45,896 nt of DNA, taken from an uncultured Desulfovibrio sp. GTDB taxonomy: Bacteria; Desulfobacterota; Desulfovibrionia; Desulfovibrionales; Desulfovibrionaceae. The stretch covers positions 1 through 45,896 of the forward strand of contig CALVHF010000156.1 in the NCBI GenBank assembly GCA_944327295.1. Reading direction: 5' to 3'. The notes under the pieces are model-generated. The model was not told where the DNA came from. It searched no databases and saw nothing but the letters and a program-made list of their open reading frames with translations. The number at the start of each line of letters is the position of its first letter. The stretch's first letter is position 1. The position numbers and the translations under genes were made by a program. Shown piece after piece: positions 16,811 through 25,051 of this stretch.

Positions 16811-16995
16811 ATCGCAGCCATAACTGGATATACGGGACATGCGAGAAGTGCGGAGACAAGCTGCTTGTTCACAGGCAAGACAAGGTATGCATCTGGTGCC
16901 GTTTAGAAATGCTGGAAAGCGAATGTGAACAGTACCGGGCAGGCAAGCTGAAAGCGTATAACAGTCTGGCAGAAGAGCGAAAGGAACACTTCTAG
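16807..16995 (+). CDS. Small zinc-ribbon protein (62 aa)
   Basis: Two CxxC knuckles, CEKC near residue 12 and CIWC near residue 30, make a one-zinc ribbon. A charged C-terminal helix with a Cys/Glu-rich stretch follows. The ATG overlaps the stop of the upstream gene. Such mini-ribbons in phages are often nucleic-acid or protein adaptors. No closer family can be named. It is followed eight bases later by another zinc-ribbon gene. Confidence 0.65.
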   Translation: MNRSHNWIYGTCEKCGDKLLVHRQDKVCIWCRLEMLESECEQYRAGKLKAYNSLAEERKEHF

Positions 16996-17004
16996 GAGCT
17001 TGCC

Positions 17005-17226
17005 GTGAACATGACAGACGAGTACGGATATGAATGCCCCTACTGCAAGGAACAAGGCACAACGACTGTAATCCGCACACTCAACATGCGCAGCTGTATC
17101 CTGCGCGTGCGTAAATGCCGTGTGTGCGGCCAAAAAATAGAGACAGTGGAAACAAGTGTGGACATGTCAGAAGAGCTCAAGGAACTTGGCATGCGCCAGG
17201 TACGCGTCCTTCTGGCACAGGCATAA
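17005..17226 (+). CDS. NrdR/Ogr-type zinc-ribbon protein, candidate late transcription activator (73 aa)
   Basis: The protein contains CPYC at residues 11-14 and CRVCG about 28 residues later, with a basic stretch between (RVRKCRVCGQKIETVE). This is the layout of NrdR-type zinc ribbons and resembles the Cys spacing of P2 Ogr/delta activators. GTG at 17005 is the better start, because AGGAG lies six bases upstream; the ATG at 17011 would be too far from it. It is encoded just before the terminase genes. P2 Ogr-class activators bind a dyad centred about 55 bases upstream of late starts, which is about where the shared box lies in this phage. The activator role is inference. Confidence 0.6.
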   Translation: MNMTDEYGYECPYCKEQGTTTVIRTLNMRSCILRVRKCRVCGQKIETVETSVDMSEELKELGMRQVRVLLAQA

Positions 17227-17247
17227 TCAGAAACTGGAGTCACGGGA

Positions 17248-17991
17248 ATGAATACTCAGGGAGGGAAGAAGCCGACAATAGAAGATATAATTGCGGCTCT
17301 GAAAAGGCATGACGGCGTGACGAAACTTGCCGCCGAAGAGCTGGGTATAACCACTGGCACGCTTGGCTACTATGTCCGCAAGTACCCGGATGTACGCGCC
17401 GTCGCCAAGAGTCGGAAAGCTGCAAAGCTCAAGAAGGAGGACCAGGAGAAGGAGAAGGAAGAACAACAGAAGGAGACGGCTCAAGGCAAAAAGCCAAAAG
17501 CAGAGACACCGAAAAAGCGCAAGCTGTCCATTGCCCTTGCCGAAGAGAAGTTGCTGGAACTCATAGAGGCCGGGGACAAGAACGCAATCATGTTCTACCT
17601 GAGCACAAAGGGAAAGAATCAGGGCTATGCCCCTGCAAGGCCGCTGGCAGTGACCACCATGATCAAGGAGCGCAAGAAGGCTCGTTCCATTCTCAAGAAG
17701 CTTTTGGATCAGAAGATTTCCGTATTTGACGCGGCGCTGGAATTTGAAATGGCCGGCATTGCCCTGCCGGAAACCTTACGTGCCATGCTGTCAAAGGCCG
17801 AGCAGCCGAACAACGATCCCACTGACGGCTACTCGCTCTTCACGGACAAGGATTTACAGGAACGTCTTGAGGAAAGGAGCCGGGAACTGCAAAAGCAGTT
17901 TGAGGGACTGGAACAGCGCCGGGCCGAAATCCAGAAGCTCAGGGAAAGCGTGGCAGACAGTTTCAATCAGGCTGATATGGAGAAGGGATAA
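17248..17991 (+). CDS. Terminase small subunit (247 aa)
   Basis: An N-terminal helix-turn-helix of the terminase small subunit type is seen at about residues 10-45 (IEDIIAALKRHDGVTKLAAEELGIT then YVRKYPDVRAV), followed by a Lys/Glu-rich linker (residues 56-92). A helical middle region contains LLELIEAGDKNAIMFYLSTKGKN, a common core segment in these subunits. A long C-terminal coiled coil (about 205-245) fits oligomerisation. It overlaps the large subunit gene by one base. It should recognise phage DNA and start packaging. The segment written here is split by other residues: the helix-turn-helix is DGVTKLAAEELGIT. Assignment rests on the helix-turn-helix, the core segment and the neighbouring large subunit. 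Confidence 0.85.
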   Translation: MNTQGGKKPTIEDIIAALKRHDGVTKLAAEELGITTGTLGYYVRKYPDVRAVAKSRKAAKLKKEDQEKEKEEQQKETAQGKKPKAETPKKRKLSIALAEEKLLELIEAGDKNAIMFYLSTKGKNQGYAPARPLAVTTMIKERKKARSILKKLLDQKISVFDAALEFEMAGIALPETLRAMLSKAEQPNNDPTDGYSLFTDKDLQERLEERSRELQKQFEGLEQRRAEIQKLRESVADSFNQADMEKG

Positions 17992-19475
17992 TGGGCAAGC
18001 GCAATATTTTGGCCGATGAAAGGTATGTCCGCTTTGTAGAGCGCTACTATGACAACCTTCCCCTGTATGTGTTGGAAAATTGTTCCTTCACTCCGACGTG
18101 GCAGCAAATGGAATTCCTGTATGCCTGTACGCGCCCGGGAGCCCGTGTAGCTGTTTCAAGCGGACATGGGACAGGAAAAAGTTTTTGTCTAGCCTGGCTT
18201 CTCGACTGGAACATGCGTGTCTTTCCCTTCTCCAATGCGCTTTTGACCGCCACCAATATCGAGCAAGCCAGATCCGTTGTCTGGAAATATCTGGACGGCG
18301 TGATAGAAACCATGGAAAAGATGTACCCGTGGCAGAAGGACTGCTTTATCAAGGAGACACGGCGCTACTACGCTGCAGGCTACAAGGACAGCTGGTACGT
18401 GCTCCCGAAGACTGCCAGCAAGGCAAATCCCGAAAACCTTGCCGGCCAGCACAACGAGAACCTGCTTATCGTGGTCGATGAAGCGTCCGGCGTGCCTGAT
18501 GCTATCCATGAAGTCTTGCGCGGCGCACTGACAAGCCCCAGAAACCGATATGTGATGACAAGCCAGCCCACAAGGCCGAGCGGCTATTTCTGGGAAGCCA
18601 TGAATCAGCTGCGCAAGCCGCTCAAAAACGGCATCTATGATGCCATATACATGAACTCGGAAGAGAGCCCCATTGTCAGCCGGGAGTTTATCCGCAATGC
18701 CCTCATAGAGTATGGCGGACACTCTTCCCCGGAGTATCAGATACGCGTAATCGGAGCCTTCCCGGACAACATGTCCGGCTTTCTCATTCCCAGGCACTGG
18801 ATAGAGGAATGCATCAAAACCCCGGTTAATTTCGGTGATGATGAATGGGGCTATGTCCTGCTTTGTGACGTGGCAGAAGGCGTTCACAGAGACTCAAGCG
18901 TGGCGCACCTGGTGAAAATGTCCGGCTGGGGCAAGGATCGCAAGGTACAGTCGCTTGCCTGTGACGAGTTCCTGGACATGAATGAAAAGGATTTTGCCCA
19001 TTACATAGCAAGCCTGTATCAGCAGTACTCGAATTTGACCATTGCCGTTGACGCAGACGGTGCAGGCCGTGCCGTGGTGCTGGAACTGGAAGACGTTGGC
19101 ATACCGGTGACCCACATTCACTGGGGCCTTCCCTGCCATGCAGAGGCGGACAAGCGGCGCTATATCAATCAGCGTGCCTTTGCCCATTACAAGCTCAGGG
19201 AAGCAATCTTCGAGAAGCGCTTTCAGGGGCCCAAACTCAAGAAGTTTATCGAACAGGCAAGCCGTCTTCCCTACTCCATCAATGAGCGTGGCCAGTATGT
19301 CATGGAGACAAAGGAACGCATGAAGGCAGATGGCATAAAGTCGCCTGATATCTCCGACACCTGCTGTTTCTGTTTTCTTGTGGACTACATTCCGGCGGAT
19401 ACGGGACAGACAAGGCAGACGCAGACAAGCGAGTGGCGCAAGCTTATTGCTGCCATGGACGGCGAGGAAGGATAA
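17991..19475 (+). CDS. terL: Terminase large subunit (494 aa)
   Basis: The ATPase half has an adenine-binding region (FTPTWQQMEFL), Walker A SSGHGTGKS at 56-64, Walker B LLIVVDE at 158-164, and a coupling motif MTSQPTR near 189-195. The nuclease half has an RNase-H-like arrangement: LLCDVAEG (Asp 293), IAVDADGAG (Asp 354/356) and SPDISD (Asp 453/456). Length is normal. The protein packs DNA into the prohead through the portal and cuts the concatemer. It starts in the last codon of the small subunit gene. No portal gene follows, which is unusual; a possible portal is on the opposite strand at the left end. Confidence 0.95.
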   Translation: MGKRNILADERYVRFVERYYDNLPLYVLENCSFTPTWQQMEFLYACTRPGARVAVSSGHGTGKSFCLAWLLDWNMRVFPFSNALLTATNIEQARSVVWKYLDGVIETMEKMYPWQKDCFIKETRRYYAAGYKDSWYVLPKTASKANPENLAGQHNENLLIVVDEASGVPDAIHEVLRGALTSPRNRYVMTSQPTRPSGYFWEAMNQLRKPLKNGIYDAIYMNSEESPIVSREFIRNALIEYGGHSSPEYQIRVIGAFPDNMSGFLIPRHWIEECIKTPVNFGDDEWGYVLLCDVAEGVHRDSSVAHLVKMSGWGKDRKVQSLACDEFLDMNEKDFAHYIASLYQQYSNLTIAVDADGAGRAVVLELEDVGIPVTHIHWGLPCHAEADKRRYINQRAFAHYKLREAIFEKRFQGPKLKKFIEQASRLPYSINERGQYVMETKERMKADGIKSPDISDTCCFCFLVDYIPADTGQTRQTQTSEWRKLIAAMDGEEG

Positions 19476-19489
19476 GGAGGAACAATACC

Positions 19490-20182
19490 ATGATGCCACC
19501 TGCGACAAGCAAGACCGTTCTTGCGGTAGTTCTTGAAACCATGCCTGCAATGCTGGTTACAGCCAGGTACGCAAATCAGTGCCTTGAGTTCAAGGGCGCG
19601 GAACGCATAGCAGGCAAGTCGGAAACGTGGCTCCCTGAAATCAGGCAGCTTGTGGAGGAATGCATTGCCAAGGACTGGGTTGTTGTAATTGATGACCGCA
19701 CACAGTCCTTTTCGGACAAGGCAATGCTCTGGAACTTTGACCGTCTGAATGAAGACGGGCGCACGGCCATGCAGGAGTGCCTTGACTGGTATTTTGCCCT
19801 GCAGGCCCGTGGAGCACTTATTTTCCCGGAAAGCATGAACGCCTACATAATCAGGTCGCAGGTTGAAGGCGCAATGATAGACTTTGCCAACGATGACAAG
19901 GGCCGCATGGTGTACAAGGTGGACTGGCGCAAGTTTCAGAGTGCCCACCGCGGCATTATGATGTGTATTGCCGGGGCCTTCATGGAAGAGCCCATGTCGG
20001 ACCGCTGGCTGAATGCCTTCTTCTCCAAGGAGACATACCCGGAACCCTCTCCGCTGACAAAGTTTCTGCGGCACGTCGACGCCATCACTACGCAACAGAC
20101 CATGCGGCTCGGGGAAGACTTTGAGGCACGGGTTCGGGAGCGTGAAGCGCAAAAGGAGGGCAAGAGCGCATGTCGGACATAG
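19490..20182 (+). CDS. Unknown phage protein following the terminase (230 aa)
   Basis: ATG 19490 has AAGGAGG nine bases upstream; an ATG three bases later is also possible. The protein is mixed alpha/beta and has no signal peptide or membrane segment. A central part reads VVVIDDRTQSFSDKAMLWNFDRLNED with many acidic and aromatic residues; it is described here only to mark the core, and no catalytic motif stands out. It ends with a charged helix that overlaps the next gene. Position between the terminase and baseplate genes suggests a structural or assembly role. I do not recognise the family. Confidence 0.7.
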   Translation: MMPPATSKTVLAVVLETMPAMLVTARYANQCLEFKGAERIAGKSETWLPEIRQLVEECIAKDWVVVIDDRTQSFSDKAMLWNFDRLNEDGRTAMQECLDWYFALQARGALIFPESMNAYIIRSQVEGAMIDFANDDKGRMVYKVDWRKFQSAHRGIMMCIAGAFMEEPMSDRWLNAFFSKETYPEPSPLTKFLRHVDAITTQQTMRLGEDFEARVREREAQKEGKSACRT

Positions 20183-20514
20183 CATCTACAGGTGGCCGTC
20201 TCTCCTACCTGAATATCACAAACAGGCTTTTGTGTGTGGAGCTTTTCCGCGAAATCCGGAAGGCGCAGGAGGACTCGGCGGCACGCGGCGAGAACTGGGG
20301 AGCCTATATCATACAGCCCGGGGAAACTCTGAGCCCCGATCTTGTGGCGTACAAGGTCTACGGAATCGACACTCTCAAGTGGGTAATCATGGTGGCCGCC
20401 TACCTTGATGATCCAAGAGAACGTCTGCCAGCAGGAACCACGCTGTATCTGCCAAAGACTTCCTACTTGCGCGAACGAATCAGGTACTATGAAAGTCTCG
20501 GGGCAAGGGAGTAG
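20170..20514 (+). CDS. Baseplate wedge protein, gp53/LysM-like (114 aa)
   Basis: The C-terminal half is LysM-like: QPGETLSPDLVAYKVYG, then W-V-I-M near residue 71, and a DDPRERLPAGTTLYLP end, the D-P-x5-G-x2-L-x-x-P pattern found in T4 gp53-type wedge proteins and tail LysM proteins. Size is close to the conserved core of that family. ATG 20170 lies within the end of the upstream gene, with AAGGAGGG ten bases before. The protein should sit in the baseplate wedge and hold neighbouring subunits. Other LysM tail proteins are possible, though the baseplate context favours gp53. Confidence 0.65.
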   Translation: MSDIASTGGRLSYLNITNRLLCVELFREIRKAQEDSAARGENWGAYIIQPGETLSPDLVAYKVYGIDTLKWVIMVAAYLDDPRERLPAGTTLYLPKTSYLRERIRYYESLGARE

Positions 20515-20516
20515 AC

Positions 20517-21707
20517 ATGGCCCAGGACAAGAGCAAGAGCACGGGCAAGCCGTCCGATCCGAAGACCTCAAAGGCAATGCGCGAGTTTGACCGCCTTGCC
20601 GCGGCCTTTCAGCGCCAGCTGAATCTTGTGCGGCGTGGAGGCGTAGGCATTCTGACGCCTGCCCTTATGCGCAAGCACCTGAAAAGCGGACAGGATGTTG
20701 TCCTTGCCTATGGCAGACAGGGCTTGACGCAGACCTACACGCTGCAGGACTTGAAGCGCTTTGCGGACAGTGTGAACCACGCAAGCCGCAAGTTTCAGGC
20801 CGGCGTGCGTGGCGTTCCTCTTCTGCAGCTTGAACAGGCTTCCCTGGACAAGGACAAGCAACGCGCCAAACAGGTCCGCTCGGCACGTCTCTACAAGATT
20901 GACGGCGATTTGCTCTATTTTCGTGTCAGTGGCAATGACAGGCCGGCCTACCTTGTGCGCATCCGCATGGAGGAGTTCAATACACTGGCAACAGCACGTG
21001 TCTACGCAAGCCCCTTTGCAGCGGCCAAGCGCGTTGCCATGGGCAATCTGTCCATTGACTGCCAGTGTGGACGCCATCAGTACTGGTACCGGTACCTTGC
21101 CAATATAGGCGGCTATGACGTGTCCCCGCCAAAGGAACAGGGCTTTCCGAAAATCCGAAACCCGGGTCTGACCGGCTGTTGCTGCAAGCACGTCCTCAAG
21201 GTCTTGAGTGTGCTCAAGACAACTGCGGTCCTCAATGTCATTGCCAAGAGCATTGAGAAGAGACAGGAACAGACTGCCTTTGCCAGTGACAAGCAGCGCC
21301 ATTTCCTGACCAACAAGGAACTTGAATCGACAAGCAAGGTACGCGGCATTACTAGCAGGACGCCAAAGGAGGCACGGCAGGCCTATAATGCGTTCCTGAA
21401 AAGTGCCCGTGAAGCTCTGCAGCAGGCGGCAAAGGACGAAAAGGTTCGGGAGAAGAAGGCGCGGCTCAAGCCAAGAAAGACTGACAGGAAGCCGCCAAAG
21501 CCAACGCCGGAAGTGAAGCCCGTCAAGGAAATCGACATTTCCGGCGATGTTTACAAGGAGCTTGTAGGCGGACTGCGTACAGTCATGGGCCTTGTGAAAG
21601 CCAACATGATGCCCAGGGATATGGCGTTGCAGGGTATCTCCCAGACACGGAACATACCCGTAGAACAACTGGAAGCCATAATCAGGAAGGAAAAGCTCGA
21701 TGAGTAG
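20517..21707 (+). CDS. SWIM-type zinc-finger phage protein (396 aa)
   Basis: Residues 182-225 form a SWIM-like zinc site: CQCGRHQYW, then a spacer with FPKIRNPGLTG, then CCCKH. The CxC and CxH pairs are as in SWIM fingers, and the R-N-P-x-L-x-G-C-C-K-H stretch is highly characteristic. N-terminal residues 20-170 are mixed alpha/beta. The C-terminal part is a Lys/Pro-rich linker, then a small helical domain (about 345-396, GLVKANMMPRDMALQGI region). A zinc-finger protein in a baseplate gene cluster is odd; it may be a structural protein stabilised by zinc or a DNA-contacting protein of the tail or head. Start ATG 20517 follows the previous stop directly. Confidence 0.7.
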   Translation: MAQDKSKSTGKPSDPKTSKAMREFDRLAAAFQRQLNLVRRGGVGILTPALMRKHLKSGQDVVLAYGRQGLTQTYTLQDLKRFADSVNHASRKFQAGVRGVPLLQLEQASLDKDKQRAKQVRSARLYKIDGDLLYFRVSGNDRPAYLVRIRMEEFNTLATARVYASPFAAAKRVAMGNLSIDCQCGRHQYWYRYLANIGGYDVSPPKEQGFPKIRNPGLTGCCCKHVLKVLSVLKTTAVLNVIAKSIEKRQEQTAFASDKQRHFLTNKELESTSKVRGITSRTPKEARQAYNAFLKSAREALQQAAKDEKVREKKARLKPRKTDRKPPKPTPEVKPVKEIDISGDVYKELVGGLRTVMGLVKANMMPRDMALQGISQTRNIPVEQLEAIIRKEKLDE

Positions 21708-22338
21708 CAATGTGGACATTTTGAGCAAGTGGCTTGTGCCCAGAAAGTATCAGGACACAAGCATGACGCTCAGGCACGATCTTAAAGTCATGCTTGAAGA
21801 TCACCCGGAATCTTTCGACTGTCTTGTGTTCCCTGCAAGGCCTTCGGAAGAGAATGAGCGCGTGACCGTGGATCCGCCTGTGGTCGGCCTTCTGGACCGT
21901 GACGAGCGCGGCATAAGCTACGGTGAGCCCATACAGGCACGGGCCTATATGGTACCCGCAGCAGAACTTGAATTTCAGGTGGTGGACAGCGCCCTGTACG
22001 AATCCATTACAGGCTCGGCACCGCCCGTGCATATCCTGCTCAGCGTACCCGGCATACGCACCTTTTCTCTCGTGCAGTGGCTTGAGTATCAGACGCCAGA
22101 CGACTGCAATCCCGTGGAGCGCACCTACTACATCAAGGAGACAAAGCCCATGGGCAGGACGCTCAACGCAGACGTGCTGCATGTCTGCTATCCCTTGCCG
22201 GCTCTTGGAGAAGTGCCGGTCCTTGAGGAGGAGGATGAGGAAGAAGACGGCGGCGAACAGACGGAAGACAAGCCCGAAGAAGACGGCACCGAAGAAGGCC
22301 TGCCTGCAGGTGACGGCATAACGATAGGAGAACTATAA
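21700..22338 (+). CDS. Unknown structural-cluster protein with acidic tail (212 aa)
   Basis: The ATG lies eight bases inside the upstream gene. The first 165 residues look like a compact beta-rich domain, with VDPPVVGLLDRDERGISYGEP in the middle. The last 45 residues are almost entirely Glu/Asp (VLEEEDEEEDGGE onward) and end in GDGITIGEL. The acidic tail is probably disordered. Its position before the hub and spike genes suggests a neck or tail-completion protein. No family is recognised. Confidence 0.7.
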   Translation: MSSNVDILSKWLVPRKYQDTSMTLRHDLKVMLEDHPESFDCLVFPARPSEENERVTVDPPVVGLLDRDERGISYGEPIQARAYMVPAAELEFQVVDSALYESITGSAPPVHILLSVPGIRTFSLVQWLEYQTPDDCNPVERTYYIKETKPMGRTLNADVLHVCYPLPALGEVPVLEEEDEEEDGGEQTEDKPEEDGTEEGLPAGDGITIGEL

Positions 22339-23048
22339 TGGCAGACGGCGAATACATGACCGATTTGGACGCGGTGGACCTTGCGCTGGGCGGCGTAATA
22401 GCAAAGGCCTATCAGGGCCTTGCCATGGACGGCACAAAGGCCTTTCAGCGCTTTCTGGAAAGGCCGGACATGAAGAAGATCCTCAAGTCCCGAAATGATG
22501 ACATACAGGCCACCTTGCAGCGCATTGCACGGAATCAGATGGAACCAGACAAGAAGGAGCTCGATCTGCCTCTGATTATCTATTACCGGGACATGGGACT
22601 GACCGGAGACCAGGCACAATTCCCCCAGGTGATTGAGGCACGGCGCTACGCAAGAGACCTGCCCGGGGAAACCAATGAAATAGAAGTCATGCGCGTGACG
22701 GCCTTCCCGGTCACTCTGACCTATTCCATGCTCTTCCTTGCGTGGGACAGGGCGACAATAGAGCGCATGGCCCTTGCCTGGTGGGGATACATTGCGCCGC
22801 ATTACCGCAAGCACAGCCGCTTTCTTGTGCGCTACATGCTTGACGGAGAACTGACGGAAGTCCCGGCCAATCTCAGTTCCCCGCGTGAAGTGCTCACGTC
22901 TTCGGAACAGATAGATGAAGCTGCCAACGGTCGCTTGTGGGGCAGCCGGACCATGATTGAGGTCAATACGCAGGCCTTGTACGCCGTCAAGGAACGGGCC
23001 CCTGCCTCTTATACCGTGCAGGGAACAGCCGGGGTTATGAGTTCCTAG
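22338..23048 (+). CDS. Unknown structural protein, possible tail-completion or connector protein (236 aa)
   Basis: The start shares one base with the previous stop. The protein is alpha/beta, with a middle part (RVTAFPVTLTYSMLFLAWDRATIERMAL) that alternates beta and helix as in tail-terminator or neck proteins of contractile phages. It ends with a Ser/Ala-rich tail. No catalytic motif or membrane segment is seen. The neighbours on the right are hub and spike. A T4 gp15/gp3-like terminator role is a guess from size and context. Confidence 0.65.
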   Translation: MADGEYMTDLDAVDLALGGVIAKAYQGLAMDGTKAFQRFLERPDMKKILKSRNDDIQATLQRIARNQMEPDKKELDLPLIIYYRDMGLTGDQAQFPQVIEARRYARDLPGETNEIEVMRVTAFPVTLTYSMLFLAWDRATIERMALAWWGYIAPHYRKHSRFLVRYMLDGELTEVPANLSSPREVLTSSEQIDEAANGRLWGSRTMIEVNTQALYAVKERAPASYTVQGTAGVMSS

Positions 23049-23057
23049 GAGGGGCTT

Positions 23058-24095
23058 ATGTTTGAACGGCAAAATCTCTGTTTCCTGAAAAAGCTGACGC
23101 ACCAAAGGACAGGGGAAGAGATAGACCCGCTTTTCCTTGTCAACTCGACCTATGTCGAAAGCATGGATTTGACAGGACCAAAGCTTATGCTGACCTTCAA
23201 GGACCATACGCATTACATTTCCAAGAAACTGCAACTCAAGGAAATGGACGAGCTGTCTGCGTCCATTGCAGACGACTGGCGCGAAGAAGGCGAGAATATC
23301 TCCGAAAGCTTTGTGGTCCTTTCAGCAAAGAAGATGCCGCAGGACTTTATCCGCGTGTGTGCCATGGCAAAGCCTCTGTACAAGCTCAAGCAGATTGCGG
23401 ACAAGACCAAAATCTTTTCCATGCGCGGCATAAGCGATATTCTGACGTTCTTTGCCAACGGCCTTTCGGTGGACCTTGCCAGCGCCTTTGCCATAGTCGA
23501 AAACTACCATCTGATTGCCGGGGAGCGCCCTACTACCCTCTTGAGGCAGATTGCCGAGGAACAGGGGGCAGATGTGTGGATTGCACGCGGCAAGCTGCAT
23601 ATCCAGAAGTTTGCAGAGGCCTTTGCCAAGGGCACAAGCCACAAGTTTGAATACAACCGCATGGATTGCGGGAACCCCATTCTCAGCTACTCTGTTCCGG
23701 CTGCACAACTGGCCCTGCAGGAAAGCAAGGTGCGTATCTTCACGGGCTGGAATGCCGTCAAGGGCAGGGTCAAGACTTCGACAAGCAATCCTCTGCTTTC
23801 CGGCGTGAAGTCGCTGCCAGTGCAGATAAACGGCAATCCGAACCCCTACACGCTGGGCAATGCGGTCGTTGCAGCAAAGCCTGCCGTGTCCTTCACAACG
23901 CTTGGCAATCTTTCCGTACAGACAGGGCAGGCAATTTCATTGCTCTGGCATGAGCCCGATCCCGAAAATCCGCTGAATGAGGATTTGCCCTCGAAAGTGG
24001 TGGTACAGCGCGTAGGCCACTGGTTCCAGGGCCAGAAGTTCTACACGAAAATAGAAGGAGCCGTTCCCTTTGAGTCAAATCAAGTCCTATTCTGA
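23058..24095 (+). CDS. Baseplate hub protein, gp27/gpD-like (345 aa)
   Basis: AGGAGGGG is placed seven bases before ATG 23058. The mix of beta strands, a central ISDILTFFANGLSVDLASAFAIV segment with a helix-rich insert, and a following region with RQIAEEQGADVWIARGKLHI is the pattern of hub proteins of the gp27/late-control-D fold; 'A-E-x-x-G-x-x-x-W-I-x-x-G-K-L-x-I' is especially typical. The next gene is the spike, and hub-spike adjacency is usual. The hub trimer joins the tube to the spike. Sequence identity to any named family could not be tested. Confidence 0.75.
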   Translation: MFERQNLCFLKKLTHQRTGEEIDPLFLVNSTYVESMDLTGPKLMLTFKDHTHYISKKLQLKEMDELSASIADDWREEGENISESFVVLSAKKMPQDFIRVCAMAKPLYKLKQIADKTKIFSMRGISDILTFFANGLSVDLASAFAIVENYHLIAGERPTTLLRQIAEEQGADVWIARGKLHIQKFAEAFAKGTSHKFEYNRMDCGNPILSYSVPAAQLALQESKVRIFTGWNAVKGRVKTSTSNPLLSGVKSLPVQINGNPNPYTLGNAVVAAKPAVSFTTLGNLSVQTGQAISLLWHEPDPENPLNEDLPSKVVVQRVGHWFQGQKFYTKIEGAVPFESNQVLF

Positions 24096-24900
24096 TCAGT
24101 ATATCGGTGAAGTTGTTTCCGTGGCGGATCCGCAAAAGCAATGCAGGGTCAAGGTTCGCGTCTACGATGTTTTTGACGGCGTGCCGGTCAACGATTTGCC
24201 ATGGGCCACATTCAACCTGCCTCTTGGAAGCCGCAAGGGAGAAGGCCTGGTTGCGCCTGTCCAGGTAGGCGATATTGTGCGCGTGCGCTTTGATAACGGA
24301 GACTCCAGACAGCCTGTCATAGTTGGAGCTGCCCAGGCAATGCCGGACGGTGTTCCGAATCTTCCCCCTGACGCCTTTCAGGGTGCCGGAGGCTATGAGC
24401 ACAAGCGAACACCGGACCAGCCGCCTGCAGAAGCGGCTCCCTACTATGAAGACGTGGTGTACAGCCAGAACAGGGCCCTCATACAGCTTACACGCTCGGG
24501 CACGATACGCATAACCCAGATGGACAGCGGTTCGGCCATTGAAATCAAGGCAAACGGGGACATGATTATCCACTGTGAGGGCAACTGCTTTATGTCTGTG
24601 CAGGGCAAGACGCTGGAAGAGTACAACGGAGATTTGGAACAGCGCATCAAGGGCAATTTCAAACAGACCATCGACGGAAGCATGCAGCAAGTTTCCAAGG
24701 GGGATGCAGCCTACGGAAGTTCCCAGGGGGGCCTTGCACTCAGTGCAGCGACAAAGAGCACCATGTCGGGAGCAGGCGGCCTGACAATGAATGGGCCCGC
24801 ACGGTTCAACAATGGAATTTCTGCCAAGAGCATCAAGGCCGATACTTCAATTGTTGCGCCCGATATTTATGAAGGAGCCGGAGGAGACCCCGATCCTTAA
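24070..24900 (+). CDS. Baseplate spike protein, gp5/gpV-like (276 aa)
   Basis: The N-terminal 100 residues form an OB-fold as in spike proteins of contractile tails: YIGEVVSVADPQKQCRVKVRV, then VGDIVRVRFDNGDSRQPVIVGA. The rest is repetitive with short beta strands (SGTIRITQMDSG, GDMIIHCEG, GNFKQTIDG), likely a beta-helix needle. There is no lysozyme domain, unlike T4 gp5; wall-hydrolase domains are in the tape measure instead. The start is TTG 24070, 26 bases inside the hub gene, with AAGGAG nine bases upstream. Weak initiation and overlap may limit spike copies relative to hub. Confidence 0.8.
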   Translation: MSQIKSYSDQYIGEVVSVADPQKQCRVKVRVYDVFDGVPVNDLPWATFNLPLGSRKGEGLVAPVQVGDIVRVRFDNGDSRQPVIVGAAQAMPDGVPNLPPDAFQGAGGYEHKRTPDQPPAEAAPYYEDVVYSQNRALIQLTRSGTIRITQMDSGSAIEIKANGDMIIHCEGNCFMSVQGKTLEEYNGDLEQRIKGNFKQTIDGSMQQVSKGDAAYGSSQGGLALSAATKSTMSGAGGLTMNGPARFNNGISAKSIKADTSIVAPDIYEGAGGDPDP

Positions 24901-24917
24901 CAACAAACAGCAACTTT

Positions 24918-24990
24918 TTTTGTGGTTTTTGCTATATGTATCACATTTATCCGTAAAAACTTGCAAGAAAGAAAAAAGCGTTGCTATTGT
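24918..24990 (+). promoter_or_regulatory. Shared late-type promoter, copy A (capsid operon)
   Basis: TTTTGTG (24918-24924), TTGCTATATGTA (24929-24940), CACATTT (24942-24948), 11 bases, CTTGCAAG (24960-24967). A -35-like TTGCAA is followed after 18 bases by TATTGT (24985-24990). Start of transcription would fall near 24997, leaving a leader of about 55 bases before the capsid gene. This 151-base gap is the widest AT-rich gap in the structural region. Confidence 0.65.
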
Positions 24991-25051
24991 CTCCGCAAAT
25001 ATGCCTGCCGTGTAACCATTTGTAAATTGAGAAGGCAGGACAGGAGATCCA

